Positions 9,092-18,864 are shown, numbered from the stretch's first letter. The stretch: DNA of 64,000 bases from Acinetobacter oleivorans DR1 (GCF_000196795.1 NC_014259.1:3286001-3350000); one strand, 5' to 3'. Numbers and translations are program-made. The notes: a model not told the origin generated them from the letters alone.

Positions 9092-9220
9092 AAGATTAAA
9101 ATTTTGAGCGATTTTTTCTATTTTATCATTTTATTAGCTCTTGCTAAACCTACATCTATAAATATGAAATAGAAGCGTTTCAATACAATTCACAATCGTA
9201 ATATCTTTAAGCTAAATAGA

Positions 9221-9261
9221 CACTCTCTTACTTTATTTAATGACTACAAAATAAGAGAGTG
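9221..9261. repeat. Inverted repeat in the 192-base gap upstream of the flavodoxin gene
   Basis: CACTCTCTTA and TAAGAGAGTG form a perfect 10-bp dyad around a 21-base spacer, 22 bases beyond the pgeF stop. It may be a weak terminator for pgeF, though the T-tract is poor, or an operator for the flavodoxin gene. Nothing else is recognisable between 9092 and 9283. Confidence 0.4.
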
Positions 9262-9283
9262 ATTTTACGTACTTTTATAAAGC

Positions 9284-10021
9284 TTAGATAAAAACAAAGG
9301 TAGCCATACGCCCAGTCTTCGCATCACGACGATAAGAAAAATATTCATCGCTCTGTTGATATGAACATTGGTCTCCGCCTAAAACCTGCTTCACACCTAG
9401 ACTCTGCAAAATAAAACGTGCAATTGCATATAAATCTGCATGAAATTTATTTGGAGCAGCCCCCTCAACAAAAGCTGTTTCCAACTCAGGATATTTATCA
9501 CAAAAAACAGCTTTTACTTCAGCCCCAATTTCAAAACAAGGTTGGCTAATCGCTGCTCCTAACCACGCCCAAGCTGGAGGGTTCTGCATGGCAGCAATTG
9601 TGTTTTCAACAATCCCACCAGCTAAACCACGCCAACCCGCATGTAAATTTGCGACTTCGGTACCTTCGGCATTGCCTAACACAATAGGTAAGCAATCAGC
9701 GGTCATCATCATTAAAGCATGACCTTTGATTTGAGTGACCAAACCATCACCAATTAAAGCCTTAAAAGGAATTTGTTCATTTACTGTATGGCAAATCGTA
9801 CTATGAGTTTGAGTCATCCATGTCATTTTTTTAACACCGAACTTAGCAAACTCATCTAGCAATATCATGCGATGTTGCTGAACACGTTTTGCCTCATCAT
9901 TAACATGTAAAGCCAGATTAAAGCCAGACAATTCATATTGATCCGTTGCTAATGCTAAAGGATGTTGAACACGTGTCTGTCCTACATATACGCCTTGAGG
10001 TAAACCTTGAACAAATTCCAT
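9284..10021 (-). CDS. pgeF: Peptidoglycan editing factor PgeF (YfiH, multicopper polyphenol oxidase family)
   Basis: Removes wrongly incorporated L-Ser-containing muropeptide precursors; older names are polyphenol oxidase or laccase domain protein. Family motifs: MTADCLPIVLG, HAGWRGLAGG with the metal-ligand His, and a C-terminal DQCSYQQSDEYFSYRRD segment. I start it at ATG 10021 (MEFVQGLP), preceded by AAGGA at ideal spacing; this gives 245 residues and avoids overlapping rluD. A frame open to 10063 would overlap the end of rluD. The rluD-pgeF pair is the classical gammaproteobacterial arrangement. Confidence 0.93.
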   Translation of the reverse strand: MEFVQGLPQGVYVGQTRVQHPLALATDQYELSGFNLALHVNDEAKRVQQHRMILLDEFAKFGVKKMTWMTQTHSTICHTVNEQIPFKALIGDGLVTQIKGHALMMMTADCLPIVLGNAEGTEVANLHAGWRGLAGGIVENTIAAMQNPPAWAWLGAAISQPCFEIGAEVKAVFCDKYPELETAFVEGAAPNKFHADLYAIARFILQSLGVKQVLGGDQCSYQQSDEYFSYRRDAKTGRMATFVFI

Positions 10022-10031
10022 ATACGCGTCC

Positions 10032-11084
10032 TTAATATGCAGCGTTTTCTGAACGTAACACATCTACTAAATGCGTAAAATCTTCAGGCCACGGCGCTTC
10101 AAATAGCATTTCTTCACCAGTACGAGGGTGTTTTAAGCCCAATTTAGCTGCATGCAATGCTTGGCGCTTAAAACCACGTAAAGTATCAATGAGTAATTCA
10201 GATGCCCCTGCTGGTACACGTACACGGTTCATATAAATCTGATCACCGATAAGTCCATAGCCGATATAACTAAAATGGACACGAATCTGATGAGTTCGGC
10301 CTGTTTCAAGACGAGCTTGTACACGAGTAAAATCTTTAAAGCGTTCTTTTACATTGTAATGGGTCACAGCATCACGCCCGCCCGGTAAAATCGCCATTTT
10401 CACACGGTCAACAGGATGACGTTTGATCGGTTCATCAATAGTACCACCAGCAATAATATTTCCATAAACAACTAGGTCATATACACGGTAAACCGATTTA
10501 TTTGCCAACTGTTTACTTAAAGAAAATTGTGCTTCAAGGCTCTTGGCAACGACCAACAAACCGCTTGTATCTTTATCAATACGATGCACTAAACCTGCGC
10601 GAGAAAGTTCCGACAATTTTGGGAAATGATAAAGCAAGGCATTCACTAAAGTTCCAGAACTATTGCCTGCCCCAGGATGTACTACCATGCCTACTGGTTT
10701 ATTAATGACTAAAATGTCGTCATCTTCATAAACAATATTAAGTGGAATATTTTCAGGTTGACTTGTGGTCTGTGCTTCGAGCTCAACTTCGAGTGTAAGC
10801 AGCTCTGTCCCTTCACAACGGTGCTTCGGCTTGACAATGTTACCATTCACCAACAGATGGCCATCCTTCAACCATTGTTTAAGCTTTTCACGTGAAAACT
10901 CATTCCACACCAAGGCCGCAACCTGATCGATACGTTGTCCCAGATAGGTTTCATCTAACTGAACTTGCAACGATAAACGTGTTGCAGTTGAATCAGAAGT
11001 ATGGTTATCTGCATCCTCAGAATCTTCAAGTAAATTGAAGTCGGTTTCAGATAAGTTTGTGTTTGAAGATTGTGCTGAAGTCAT
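10032..11084 (-). CDS. rluD: 23S rRNA pseudouridine synthase RluD
   Basis: Makes pseudouridines 1911, 1915 and 1917 in helix 69 of 23S rRNA. At 350 residues it has an S4 RNA-binding domain at about 42-105 (RIDQVAALVWNEFSREKLKQW) and the catalytic motif HRIDKDTSGLLV, whose first Asp is the nucleophile. The first 40 residues are acidic and Ser/Thr-rich and are not part of the family fold; a later start is possible, but no good alternative ATG lies before the S4 domain. It is followed by pgeF and diverges from bamD, as in many relatives. Confidence 0.94.
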   Translation of the reverse strand: MTSAQSSNTNLSETDFNLLEDSEDADNHTSDSTATRLSLQVQLDETYLGQRIDQVAALVWNEFSREKLKQWLKDGHLLVNGNIVKPKHRCEGTELLTLEVELEAQTTSQPENIPLNIVYEDDDILVINKPVGMVVHPGAGNSSGTLVNALLYHFPKLSELSRAGLVHRIDKDTSGLLVVAKSLEAQFSLSKQLANKSVYRVYDLVVYGNIIAGGTIDEPIKRHPVDRVKMAILPGGRDAVTHYNVKERFKDFTRVQARLETGRTHQIRVHFSYIGYGLIGDQIYMNRVRVPAGASELLIDTLRGFKRQALHAAKLGLKHPRTGEEMLFEAPWPEDFTHLVDVLRSENAAY

Positions 11085-11155
11085 TTGATCATTGAGATAA
11101 AAGTGGTTTAATAGCGCAATTGTAGCTCATTGCCCAACATAACAGAGGAGTTTTT

Positions 11156-12319
11156 ATGTCGCTACCACGTTATAAAATTACGATGCTTGCCTTATCTTTA
11201 GGTGTAGCGTCTGCATTTGTGGGCTGTAGCAGCAATCCAAGTAAAAAAGAAGTGGTCGATAGTGGCCCACAATCTAGTGAACAAGCTTACTTCGAAAAGG
11301 CCCAAAAGTCGCTTGACCGTGGTCAATATCTTGATGCGACCAAGTCTTTAGAGGCAATCGATACTTATTATCCGACTGGACAATACGCACAACAAGCACA
11401 ACTTGAACTTCTATATTCAAAATTTAAACAAAAAGATTATGAAGGCGCGATTGCCTTAGCAGAACGTTTTATTCGTTTAAATCCTCAACACCCAAATGTA
11501 GATTATGCTTACTATGTTCGTGCTGTATCGAATATGGAGCAAAATTACGACAGTTTGATGCGCTATACATCTCTGCAACAATCTCATCGTGATGTGAGTT
11601 ATTTAAAAGTTGCTTATCAGAACTTTGTTGATTTAATTCGTCGTTTCCCAAGTAGCCAATACTCTGTTGATGCTGCTCAGCGTATGAAGTTCATTGGGCA
11701 AGAACTTGCTGAAAATGAAATGACTGCTGCGCGTTTTAACGTTAAACGTAAAGCTTGGATCGCAGCTGCCGAACGTTCGCAATGGGTAATTGAACACTAT
11801 CCACAAACTCCTCAAGTTCCAGAAGCATTAGCGACTTTGGCATATAGCTATAACCAATTAGGTGATAAAGCGACTTCACAACAATATATTGAAGTTTTAA
11901 AGCTTAATTATCCTAACTTGGTGAAAAAAGACGGCACAGTTAACATGCTTGCTGCTCGTAAAGAAGGCAACTGGATTAACCGTGCGACTCTGGGTATTTT
12001 CGGTCGTGAATCTACGGCTGCAACTCCAGAAAGCACAGCTGAAGCAGAAGCTCCAAAACGTGGTTTCCTCAATCGCGTAAGCTTTGGTTTAATTGGTAAT
12101 TCAGATAAAGAAGAAACTGAAGAACCAGAAAAAACTACTGTTGAAGCTCCAAAGTCAGAACGTAGTTGGACAAATCGTTTAAGCTTCGGTTTATTAGATA
12201 AACCTGAGCCACAACCAGCAGAAAATACAACTGTTGCTCCAGCTGTTAGCTCTACAGGTGTATCAACTGATACTCAGTCAGATGATGCAACGCAAGGTAC
12301 TAGCGACGCTGCTCAATAA
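11156..12319 (+). CDS. bamD: Outer-membrane assembly lipoprotein BamD with extended C terminus
   Basis: An essential lipoprotein of the BAM complex that folds outer-membrane proteins. A signal peptide with lipobox FVGC places the lipidated Cys at residue 24. Five TPR-like repeats fill about 45-265, with the family segments AIALAERFIRLNPQHPNVDYAYY and FPSSQYSVDA. The protein is 387 residues against about 245 in E. coli. The extra 120 residues are acidic and Thr/Ala/Pro-rich and hold three copies of a short motif of the type W-x-N-R-x-[ST]-[LF]-G at about 273, 303 and 337. The gene diverges from rluD and ends at a strong hairpin. Confidence 0.95.
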   Translation: MSLPRYKITMLALSLGVASAFVGCSSNPSKKEVVDSGPQSSEQAYFEKAQKSLDRGQYLDATKSLEAIDTYYPTGQYAQQAQLELLYSKFKQKDYEGAIALAERFIRLNPQHPNVDYAYYVRAVSNMEQNYDSLMRYTSLQQSHRDVSYLKVAYQNFVDLIRRFPSSQYSVDAAQRMKFIGQELAENEMTAARFNVKRKAWIAAAERSQWVIEHYPQTPQVPEALATLAYSYNQLGDKATSQQYIEVLKLNYPNLVKKDGTVNMLAARKEGNWINRATLGIFGRESTAATPESTAEAEAPKRGFLNRVSFGLIGNSDKEETEEPEKTTVEAPKSERSWTNRLSFGLLDKPEPQPAENTTVAPAVSSTGVSTDTQSDDATQGTSDAAQ

Positions 12320-12344
12320 GTTACAAATTTTAAAAAGCACCAAT

Positions 12345-12380
12345 AAACAGGCAAGTGATACCACTTGCCTGTTTGTTTTT
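12345..12380 (+). terminator. bamD terminator
   Basis: A 13-bp perfect stem, AAACAGGCAAGTG / CACTTGCCTGTTT, with loop ATAC, then GTTTTT. It lies 25 bases after the bamD stop codon. Confidence 0.92.
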
Positions 12381-12476
12381 ATAAAATATTAAAATATTTA
12401 TTGTGTAGATCTTGCCTCATCATGTCAGAATATTCTGACTCACTCTCTCATCAGTTTTAATACGGTTATCTGAATT

Positions 12477-14351
12477 ATGGCAATTCCACAACATACGATT
12501 GATCAGATTTTAGATCGCACAGATATTGTCGATCTGATTGGTCAACGTGTGAAACTGAAAAAGACGGGACGTACATATTCCGGCTGTTGCCCTTTTCATC
12601 AAGAAAAAACGCCATCGTTCCATGTCTATCGCGACAAGCAGTATTATCACTGCTTTGGTTGTCAGGCTAACGGGAACGCGATCCGATTTCTCATGGACAT
12701 CGATAACCGAAATTTTATAGATGTCATGAAGGAGCTATCGAGTAGCGCTGGAGTCGAACTACCGAAAGATAATACTGAAAATAAAAAGCTGTCTTATACC
12801 CGTCAGGTTACGAAACCACCAGTTGCTAAAGCAAATACGGCGGAGCCTGTAACTCCAACTCCACAACAACCAACTGATGAAAGCTATAACACGCTTGAAC
12901 CTGTATTTTTTGATGATCCATTTGCTCAGTTCGAGCAGCCTTTTAGTTTTGATGAACCAGTTCAAGAAGGTAATTTATATGACTTACTGGAAAATGTTGC
13001 TCAGTTCTATGAGCACCAATTACCTAATAGTCAAAAGGCAAAAAACTACTTTAAACAACGTGGCTTAACTAATCAGACTATTCAGTTTTGGCGCTTGGGC
13101 TATGCACCAGAAGACTGGCAACACTTAGAAAAAGCTTTTCCTTATGACATTGATGGTTTAAAACAACTTGGACTTATTCGTTCAAGCGATAGTGGCCGTG
13201 ATTTTGACTTATTACGTGACCGTGTCATTTTCCCGATTCGAGACCCAAAAGGTCGCGTCGTTGGTTTTGGTGGACGTGCCTTAAATGATGAAATCAAACC
13301 CAAATATATCAACTCACCTGACTCAGAAGTCTTTCACAAGAATCAGCTACTTTATGGGCTTTATGAAGGCAGAAAACTTAAGTCTAGCGACTGGTTGATG
13401 GTTGAAGGCTACATGGATGTCATTGCGCTTCAGCAATATGGCATTACAGGGGCTGTCGCAACTTTAGGGACTGCAAGTAATACAGAACATCTTAATATTT
13501 TATTTAAACAAAATAGCCGAATTACCATTGCTTTTGACGGTGATGCTGCGGGTCAAAAAGCAGCACGCAGAACGCTAGAAATTGCTTTACCACTTCTCAA
13601 TGATGGCCGTGAACTCAAATTTTTCGTTCTACCAAATGACCACGATCCGGACTCTCTTATTCGTCGTGAAGGGCTTGAAAATTTCCAGAAACTATTACAA
13701 CAGGCCCCTCTTTTGTCTGATTTTGTGTTTGCCCATTTAACAGGTCAACACGACATTAGCACTCCTGAAGGCAAAAGCTTGGTCATGGGTGAACTCAGGG
13801 AACTAACTGAACTATTACCCAAACAGGGTTCTTTCCGTTATTTACTTAATCAATCTTTCCGTGAAAAACTCGGACTAGGTAAACGTTTTACCCCACAAGT
13901 TAGTCACGATGCATCGTTATCATTTAATATTCAAACGAAAGATGAAGACTTTGCTGTCGCAATTTTGATGCACCATCCATTCCTTTATATTCATTTTGAA
14001 GGATTACGTGCCTATATTCCCCAAGATGAGTTATTGGCTAAAATATTAGCAACTTTAAACCGTATATTTGATGAGTTGCCTGATGACCAAGAGCTAGCGA
14101 CTTATTATGTTTTGGGTGCATGCAGCAGTTATTGCCATGAAATTGCAGATATTATGCAAAGGACCAATATCCAAGCATTAACTCAAGCACCTGAAGTGGC
14201 TGACAAGTTAGCTCAAGAATATGCGTTAGGCTTAAAAGAAAGATATTTACGTCAAAAGCTTAAGTCACCGATTTCTCTGATTGAATCAAGAAATCTAAGG
14301 CAACAACTCAATGAACTAACAAAACAAATTAGCTTAAGACTGTTGTCTTAA
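12477..14351 (+). CDS. dnaG: DNA primase DnaG
   Basis: Synthesises RNA primers at the replication fork. The zinc-binding domain has CHC2 ligands Cys38, His41, Cys59 and Cys62. The Toprim domain shows VEGYMDVIALQQYG with the catalytic Glu and then FDGDAAGQKAARR. The C-terminal third is the DnaB-interaction region. The 624 residues exceed E. coli's 581, mainly through a low-complexity linker rich in Pro, Gln, Thr, Phe and Asp at about 99-166, between the zinc and polymerase domains. It stands outside the usual rpsU-dnaG-rpoD operon here. Its end overlaps the end of hemA by 4 bases. Confidence 0.97.
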   Translation: MAIPQHTIDQILDRTDIVDLIGQRVKLKKTGRTYSGCCPFHQEKTPSFHVYRDKQYYHCFGCQANGNAIRFLMDIDNRNFIDVMKELSSSAGVELPKDNTENKKLSYTRQVTKPPVAKANTAEPVTPTPQQPTDESYNTLEPVFFDDPFAQFEQPFSFDEPVQEGNLYDLLENVAQFYEHQLPNSQKAKNYFKQRGLTNQTIQFWRLGYAPEDWQHLEKAFPYDIDGLKQLGLIRSSDSGRDFDLLRDRVIFPIRDPKGRVVGFGGRALNDEIKPKYINSPDSEVFHKNQLLYGLYEGRKLKSSDWLMVEGYMDVIALQQYGITGAVATLGTASNTEHLNILFKQNSRITIAFDGDAAGQKAARRTLEIALPLLNDGRELKFFVLPNDHDPDSLIRREGLENFQKLLQQAPLLSDFVFAHLTGQHDISTPEGKSLVMGELRELTELLPKQGSFRYLLNQSFREKLGLGKRFTPQVSHDASLSFNIQTKDEDFAVAILMHHPFLYIHFEGLRAYIPQDELLAKILATLNRIFDELPDDQELATYYVLGACSSYCHEIADIMQRTNIQALTQAPEVADKLAQEYALGLKERYLRQKLKSPISLIESRNLRQQLNELTKQISLRLLS

Positions 14352-15631
14352 TGTTTTGGCTTACGCTCATGATCAAAGACGTCCTGTAAATGCTGTTGTA
14401 GCCATTCTAAATAATCAGGATTTTCTGCCTTGGCAGCTTCGCGTAGCAAAATAGATGTCGGATGCATAAGCTTTTGCGTCAAGCGATGCGCGAATTGCTG
14501 TAATACTTGTTCAGCATTTTCACCATGATGCAAAGCCTCTAATGCGTGCGTAAGCTCTTGTTGACTAATTTCTTCACTATGTTGGCGGTAAGCATGAATT
14601 GTGCTGCCAGCCTCTTTAACTTTTTGATGCGTAATAAGCTGGGTAGCTAACTGATTAACCATGACTTCTGCTTCAACAGCGGCCTGACGTCGTTGAGCAA
14701 GGTTTTCATCAATCACGCTTTGTAAATCATCAACACCATACAAATAGACCCCATCAAGCGCTTCAACTTTGGGATCTATATCACGAGGTACGGCTAAATC
14801 AACCATTAACATTTGTTGATAGCGACGTTTCTTTAATGCAGCCTTAACATCTGGATAAGCAATAACTTGATATAAGCTACCAGTACAACTCGATACAACA
14901 TCAGCACGATATAAGTTTTCAGCTAATGCTGAAAAATCAATAATTTCAACTTCAACTTGATGTGAAATTTCTTGAGCCAATTGGTCAGCACGCTCACGGC
15001 TACGGTTACAAATAATAATTTTGGCAACACCCATTTCAGCCAGATGTTTAGCAACCAGACTATTCATTTCACCTGCTGCAACGACCATTACAGTAAGTTT
15101 TTCGGGCTTACTAAAGACCTGTAAAGCTAATTGAGCTACTGCATACCCCATCGAAACGGCATGACTACCCACTGCCGTTTCGGAACGTACGCGTTTAGCA
15201 GCATAAAAAGCATATTCAAAAACACTGTTTAATTCAGGAGAAACCGTTTGAGCTTCTTTAGACAATGCTAAAGCACTTTTAACCTGCCCTAAAATTTGCG
15301 GCTCACCCAGCATGAGAGAATCAAGACCACTCGCTACTCGCATTAAATGTGTAATTGCCTGCGTGTTCTCGTAACGATAAACATGATGAATTAAGTGCTG
15401 TACATCAATATTATTGGCATCGGCTAACCATTTCAGAAGGCTTTCGGCATTTTCTGCCATGGCATACACTTCTGTGCGGTTACACGTCGAAACCACCACC
15501 AAATCCTTTAAGTTCTGGTGATGATTTTGTTCGGCAAGCAAACGACTTAATCGCTCTGCATTGAAAGCAATTTTTTCGCGGAGTTCGACAGAAGCTGTTT
15601 GATGGTTGACACCCAATGCAAAGAAAGACAT
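14348..15631 (-). CDS. hemA: Glutamyl-tRNA reductase
   Basis: First committed step of tetrapyrrole synthesis: reduces glutamyl-tRNA(Glu) to glutamate-1-semialdehyde with NADPH. 427 residues, standard length. The catalytic Cys50 sits in VVSTCNRTEVYA. The segment SLMLGEPQILGQVK and the NADPH-binding region with VMVVAAGEMNSLVAKHL follow, then the C-terminal dimerisation helix. It diverges from the TPR-lolB-ispE operon with only about 88 bases between starts, so both promoters share that gap. The hemA-lolB-ispE-prs neighbourhood is conserved in gammaproteobacteria, usually with prfA next to hemA; prfA is absent here. Confidence 0.97.
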   Translation of the reverse strand: MSFFALGVNHQTASVELREKIAFNAERLSRLLAEQNHHQNLKDLVVVSTCNRTEVYAMAENAESLLKWLADANNIDVQHLIHHVYRYENTQAITHLMRVASGLDSLMLGEPQILGQVKSALALSKEAQTVSPELNSVFEYAFYAAKRVRSETAVGSHAVSMGYAVAQLALQVFSKPEKLTVMVVAAGEMNSLVAKHLAEMGVAKIIICNRSRERADQLAQEISHQVEVEIIDFSALAENLYRADVVSSCTGSLYQVIAYPDVKAALKKRRYQQMLMVDLAVPRDIDPKVEALDGVYLYGVDDLQSVIDENLAQRRQAAVEAEVMVNQLATQLITHQKVKEAGSTIHAYRQHSEEISQQELTHALEALHHGENAEQVLQQFAHRLTQKLMHPTSILLREAAKAENPDYLEWLQQHLQDVFDHERKPKH

Positions 15632-15719
15632 ATCAGATCATCATTTCGCTAAATTTATGCTATTGTGCAACATCGGTGTCATAAAAAGCATTACTTTGGA
15701 TCAATAAAAATTGCGTCAA

Positions 15720-17429
15720 ATGAATAGCCGTATTAATTTTAACGGTGCTTCGATAAGACAGTATTCTACCACATTCTTATTGTTAGGTAGCATGTCCTCG
15801 CATGTCTATGCACGTCCTGTGCAAGAGACCTATACCGTGCATTCATTTGATCAGGCCTTAGAACAAACTATGGTCGCTGAATTTGCTCTGGCTTATGATG
15901 ATATTCCTAACGCTTTGCACAATTACACAGTGCTCGCAATTAAAAGCAACTCTACCTCAATTAAACAACGAGCTTTAGACGTTGCTCTTGAATATAATGA
16001 CTTACAAGCCGCTTTAAATATTGCTACACATTGGGTAGCTCAAGAGCCAAAAGATGTGCCGGCTTTATTCTATTTGTCACATATTGCTTTAAAAACACAT
16101 GAATACCAGCTTGCCGCTGAAACATTAGATAAAATTTTAAAAATAGATCCGACTGCTGATTTAGAACAAATTTTAGCAAGTATTGCTCCAGAAAATGCTC
16201 AAGATCGAGATGTACTATTAACAGCTTTACGCTCTAGTGCTGAAAAAGATAACCCTTCTATTTTAGCACTCATCGCCAACTTAGAAGCCCAAAATGGCCA
16301 ATTAGAATCTGCTCTAACCAACATCAACAAGGCATTACGCCGACGTCCTAAAGTGACGAGCTTTATTTTAATGAAAGCTAACTTACTCATCGCTCTTAGC
16401 GATCAAGAAGGTGCGCTTAAATGGTATGCAAAGTCCAGCCGTAAATATAAGAAAAATTTAGATATTCGTTTAGCTGAAATCCGCTATCTCATTCAAATTA
16501 ACCAATCTCAGCTCGCGTTAGAAAAGCTCGAAAACGTTATAGAAGCTAATCCTAAAGCTGAAGAAGCATTGTTTATTGCAGGCTTAACCAGTATCGATTT
16601 AAAGCAATATGACAAAGCAGAACAATATCTTGTTGATCTACGAAACTCTGCAAAATATCAAAATGAAGCTTATTACTATTTAGCCATTAATGCAGAACGC
16701 AAACAACATTATGAAACCGCAAAAGCCTACTATCGTTTAGTTGATGGCAGCTTATACGTCGTTTCCAGACGCAATCTGATTGCAATATACGATAAACAAG
16801 AAAATTTACATGATGCTTTACGGTTCCTCACGCAAGAACGCGTAAATTATCCCCAACATGCGAGTTTCTTATATCAAGCTCAAGCTGAAATCTTAAAGAA
16901 AATGGGCAATAAAAAAGCTGCATTAAACTTATTAGATGAAGCGATAAAGAATTTACCCGATGATCCGGAACTCATTTACGCAGAAGTTTTATTACTTGAT
17001 CCGTATACTGACAGAGATAAACTCGACAAAACATTAAAACAATTATTACAACTTGAGCCTAACAGTCCAACGTACCTCAATGCATATGCTTATACATTAG
17101 CCCTGCAAAACCGTCGGCTAAAAGAAGCACGTCAATATGCAGAGCAAGCTTTAGAATATGCACCGGAACAAGCCTCAATTCTTGATACGCTGGGCTATAT
17201 TGCATTTTTACAGAATGATTATGAAGCCGCGGCAGAGGCTTTAGGCAAAGCTTATGAACTTAGTCACAATATAAATATTGGCGTTCGCTATGCTAAAGCA
17301 TTGTATATGCAAGGATCATTAACTCAATTTAGCGCTGTGTTACAACAACTGAAACAAAAACATGCCAATGATCCACAATTACAACAGCTTGATGCGTTAA
17401 TTTTACCTACATCTGCAAAAAAGAGTTAA
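15720..17429 (+). CDS. Exported tetratricopeptide-repeat protein
   Basis: A protein of about 569 residues made almost entirely of TPR units, for example ALFYLSHIALKTHEYQLAAETLDKIL, EALFIAGLTSIDLKQYDKAEQYL and SILDTLGYIAFLQNDYEAAAEALGKAY. The N terminus has a basic stretch followed by a hydrophobic core (STTFLLLGSM) and a VYA site, consistent with export to the periplasm. I start at ATG 15720; TTG at 15711 in the same frame is also possible. The stop is 4 bases before lolB, so they form an operon. Position next to lolB suggests an envelope role, perhaps as a scaffold. It has no assigned function that I know of. Confidence 0.88.
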   Translation: MNSRINFNGASIRQYSTTFLLLGSMSSHVYARPVQETYTVHSFDQALEQTMVAEFALAYDDIPNALHNYTVLAIKSNSTSIKQRALDVALEYNDLQAALNIATHWVAQEPKDVPALFYLSHIALKTHEYQLAAETLDKILKIDPTADLEQILASIAPENAQDRDVLLTALRSSAEKDNPSILALIANLEAQNGQLESALTNINKALRRRPKVTSFILMKANLLIALSDQEGALKWYAKSSRKYKKNLDIRLAEIRYLIQINQSQLALEKLENVIEANPKAEEALFIAGLTSIDLKQYDKAEQYLVDLRNSAKYQNEAYYYLAINAERKQHYETAKAYYRLVDGSLYVVSRRNLIAIYDKQENLHDALRFLTQERVNYPQHASFLYQAQAEILKKMGNKKAALNLLDEAIKNLPDDPELIYAEVLLLDPYTDRDKLDKTLKQLLQLEPNSPTYLNAYAYTLALQNRRLKEARQYAEQALEYAPEQASILDTLGYIAFLQNDYEAAAEALGKAYELSHNINIGVRYAKALYMQGSLTQFSAVLQQLKQKHANDPQLQQLDALILPTSAKKS

Positions 17430-17433
17430 ATAT

Positions 17434-18012
17434 ATGAGCAAATTTGCCCAACTGTGCACAGCGATCTGTGGATCAAGTGTATTATTTCTAACCGGTTGTC
17501 AGCATTTTACTCAACCAAAACCTGCGGTTACCCAGCAAGTTCAAGATGAAAAACACTTTAATTTACAAGGTAAAATCGGGGTTCGTACACCACAGCAAAC
17601 TGGTAGTGCTTTTTTCACATGGGTTCAACAACAAGATAATTTTGATATTGAATTAAGCGGTATTTTAGGTGTAGGAAAAACCCAAATTCAGGGTAAACCC
17701 GGTGAAGTGAAGTTAAATAGTGCGAAAACTGGATTAATTACTGCTGCCTCTCCAGAAGAGCTTTTAGAGCGTGCAACTGGTTGGCAAGCACCAATTACTC
17801 ATTTAACGAGTTGGATTTTGGCTAAACCTGCAACTTTAAGTGCTCAGATCAGTAAAGATAATGAAAATCGCGTAAACCAACTCATTGAAGATGGCTGGAC
17901 TGTTAATTTTAGCTATGATGGAGAACAAACTTTGCCAAACAAACTGGTTTTAAAGCAAGCTCTTGCTGAAGATAAAGAAAACCGTATTACAATGGTCATC
18001 CAAAACCGCTAA
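17434..18012 (+). CDS. lolB: Outer-membrane lipoprotein receptor LolB
   Basis: Accepts lipoproteins from the periplasmic carrier LolA and inserts them in the outer membrane. The 192-residue protein has lipobox FLTGC, with the lipidated Cys at residue 22, and the LolB half-barrel region FNLQGKIGVRTPQQTGSAFFTW with the conserved Leu/Gly pattern. It is sandwiched between the TPR gene (4-base gap) and ispE (18-base gap), the standard lolB-ispE arrangement. Confidence 0.94.
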   Translation: MSKFAQLCTAICGSSVLFLTGCQHFTQPKPAVTQQVQDEKHFNLQGKIGVRTPQQTGSAFFTWVQQQDNFDIELSGILGVGKTQIQGKPGEVKLNSAKTGLITAASPEELLERATGWQAPITHLTSWILAKPATLSAQISKDNENRVNQLIEDGWTVNFSYDGEQTLPNKLVLKQALAEDKENRITMVIQNR

Positions 18013-18030
18013 GTCTAATTATATAAATCT

Positions 18031-18864
18031 ATGATTCGAGTTCCTTCTCCAGCTAAGCTCAACCTGTTTTTGCATATTACAGGCCGACGCGAAAATGGTT
18101 ATCATGAGTTACAAACTATTTTCCAACTTATTGATTTATATGACTGGATGATATTTACGCCGACTTTGGATGAACAAATCGAAATTGATGGATTGAGTGA
18201 AGTCAGACCTGAAGAAAACCTGATTTATCGGGCTGCTCAAATACTAAGACCGCATGCAAAAAAATTCTGCGGTTTACACATCAAAATTGAAAAAAATATT
18301 CCAATGGGTGCAGGTCTGGGCGGAGGTTCATCCAATGCTGCCACAACCCTGATTGTGTTAAATCAATTATGGGAATGTGGACTAAATCAAGAACAACTTG
18401 CGGACTATGGCGTTAAGCTTGGTGCAGATGTTCCTATTTTTATTTATGGTAAAAATGCATGGGCTGAAGGTATTGGTGAACATTTATCATTCATAGACTT
18501 AGATCAAAAACAGTTCATTATTTTAAAACCTGATTGTTTTATCAGCACTCAATTGCTTTTTTCACAAAAAACATTGACAAGAGACTCTAAGACCACTAAA
18601 TTTTGCGCCTATCAGTTAGAACCTTCTAATTTTGGAAATAACTTTGAGCCATTAGCTCGGCAGTTATACCCTGAAGTAGAAGAAGCGATGCGATATTTAG
18701 ACCAGTTTGGTCAAGCAAAGCTTACAGGTACAGGTGCTTGTGTTTTTATTGAAGTAACGAATGAAATGAATATTGATGAAATTCTTAAGCATTCACCTTG
18801 TAAATCTTACTTGGTAAATAGTTTAAAAGAATCTCCTCTTAATCATTTTAAGGTTACACGTTAG
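18031..18864 (+). CDS. ispE: 4-diphosphocytidyl-2-C-methyl-D-erythritol kinase
   Basis: A GHMP-family kinase phosphorylating CDP-methylerythritol in the MEP isoprenoid pathway. The 277 residues include the substrate segment SPAKLNLFLHI at the N terminus, the ATP loop PMGAGLGGGSSNAAT near 95-108 and the C-terminal LTGTGACVFIE motif. The last two bases of its TAG stop codon are the first two bases of the downstream tRNA-Gln, so the kinase mRNA must be cut by tRNA processing at its very end. Confidence 0.96.
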   Translation: MIRVPSPAKLNLFLHITGRRENGYHELQTIFQLIDLYDWMIFTPTLDEQIEIDGLSEVRPEENLIYRAAQILRPHAKKFCGLHIKIEKNIPMGAGLGGGSSNAATTLIVLNQLWECGLNQEQLADYGVKLGADVPIFIYGKNAWAEGIGEHLSFIDLDQKQFIILKPDCFISTQLLFSQKTLTRDSKTTKFCAYQLEPSNFGNNFEPLARQLYPEVEEAMRYLDQFGQAKLTGTGACVFIEVTNEMNIDEILKHSPCKSYLVNSLKESPLNHFKVTR

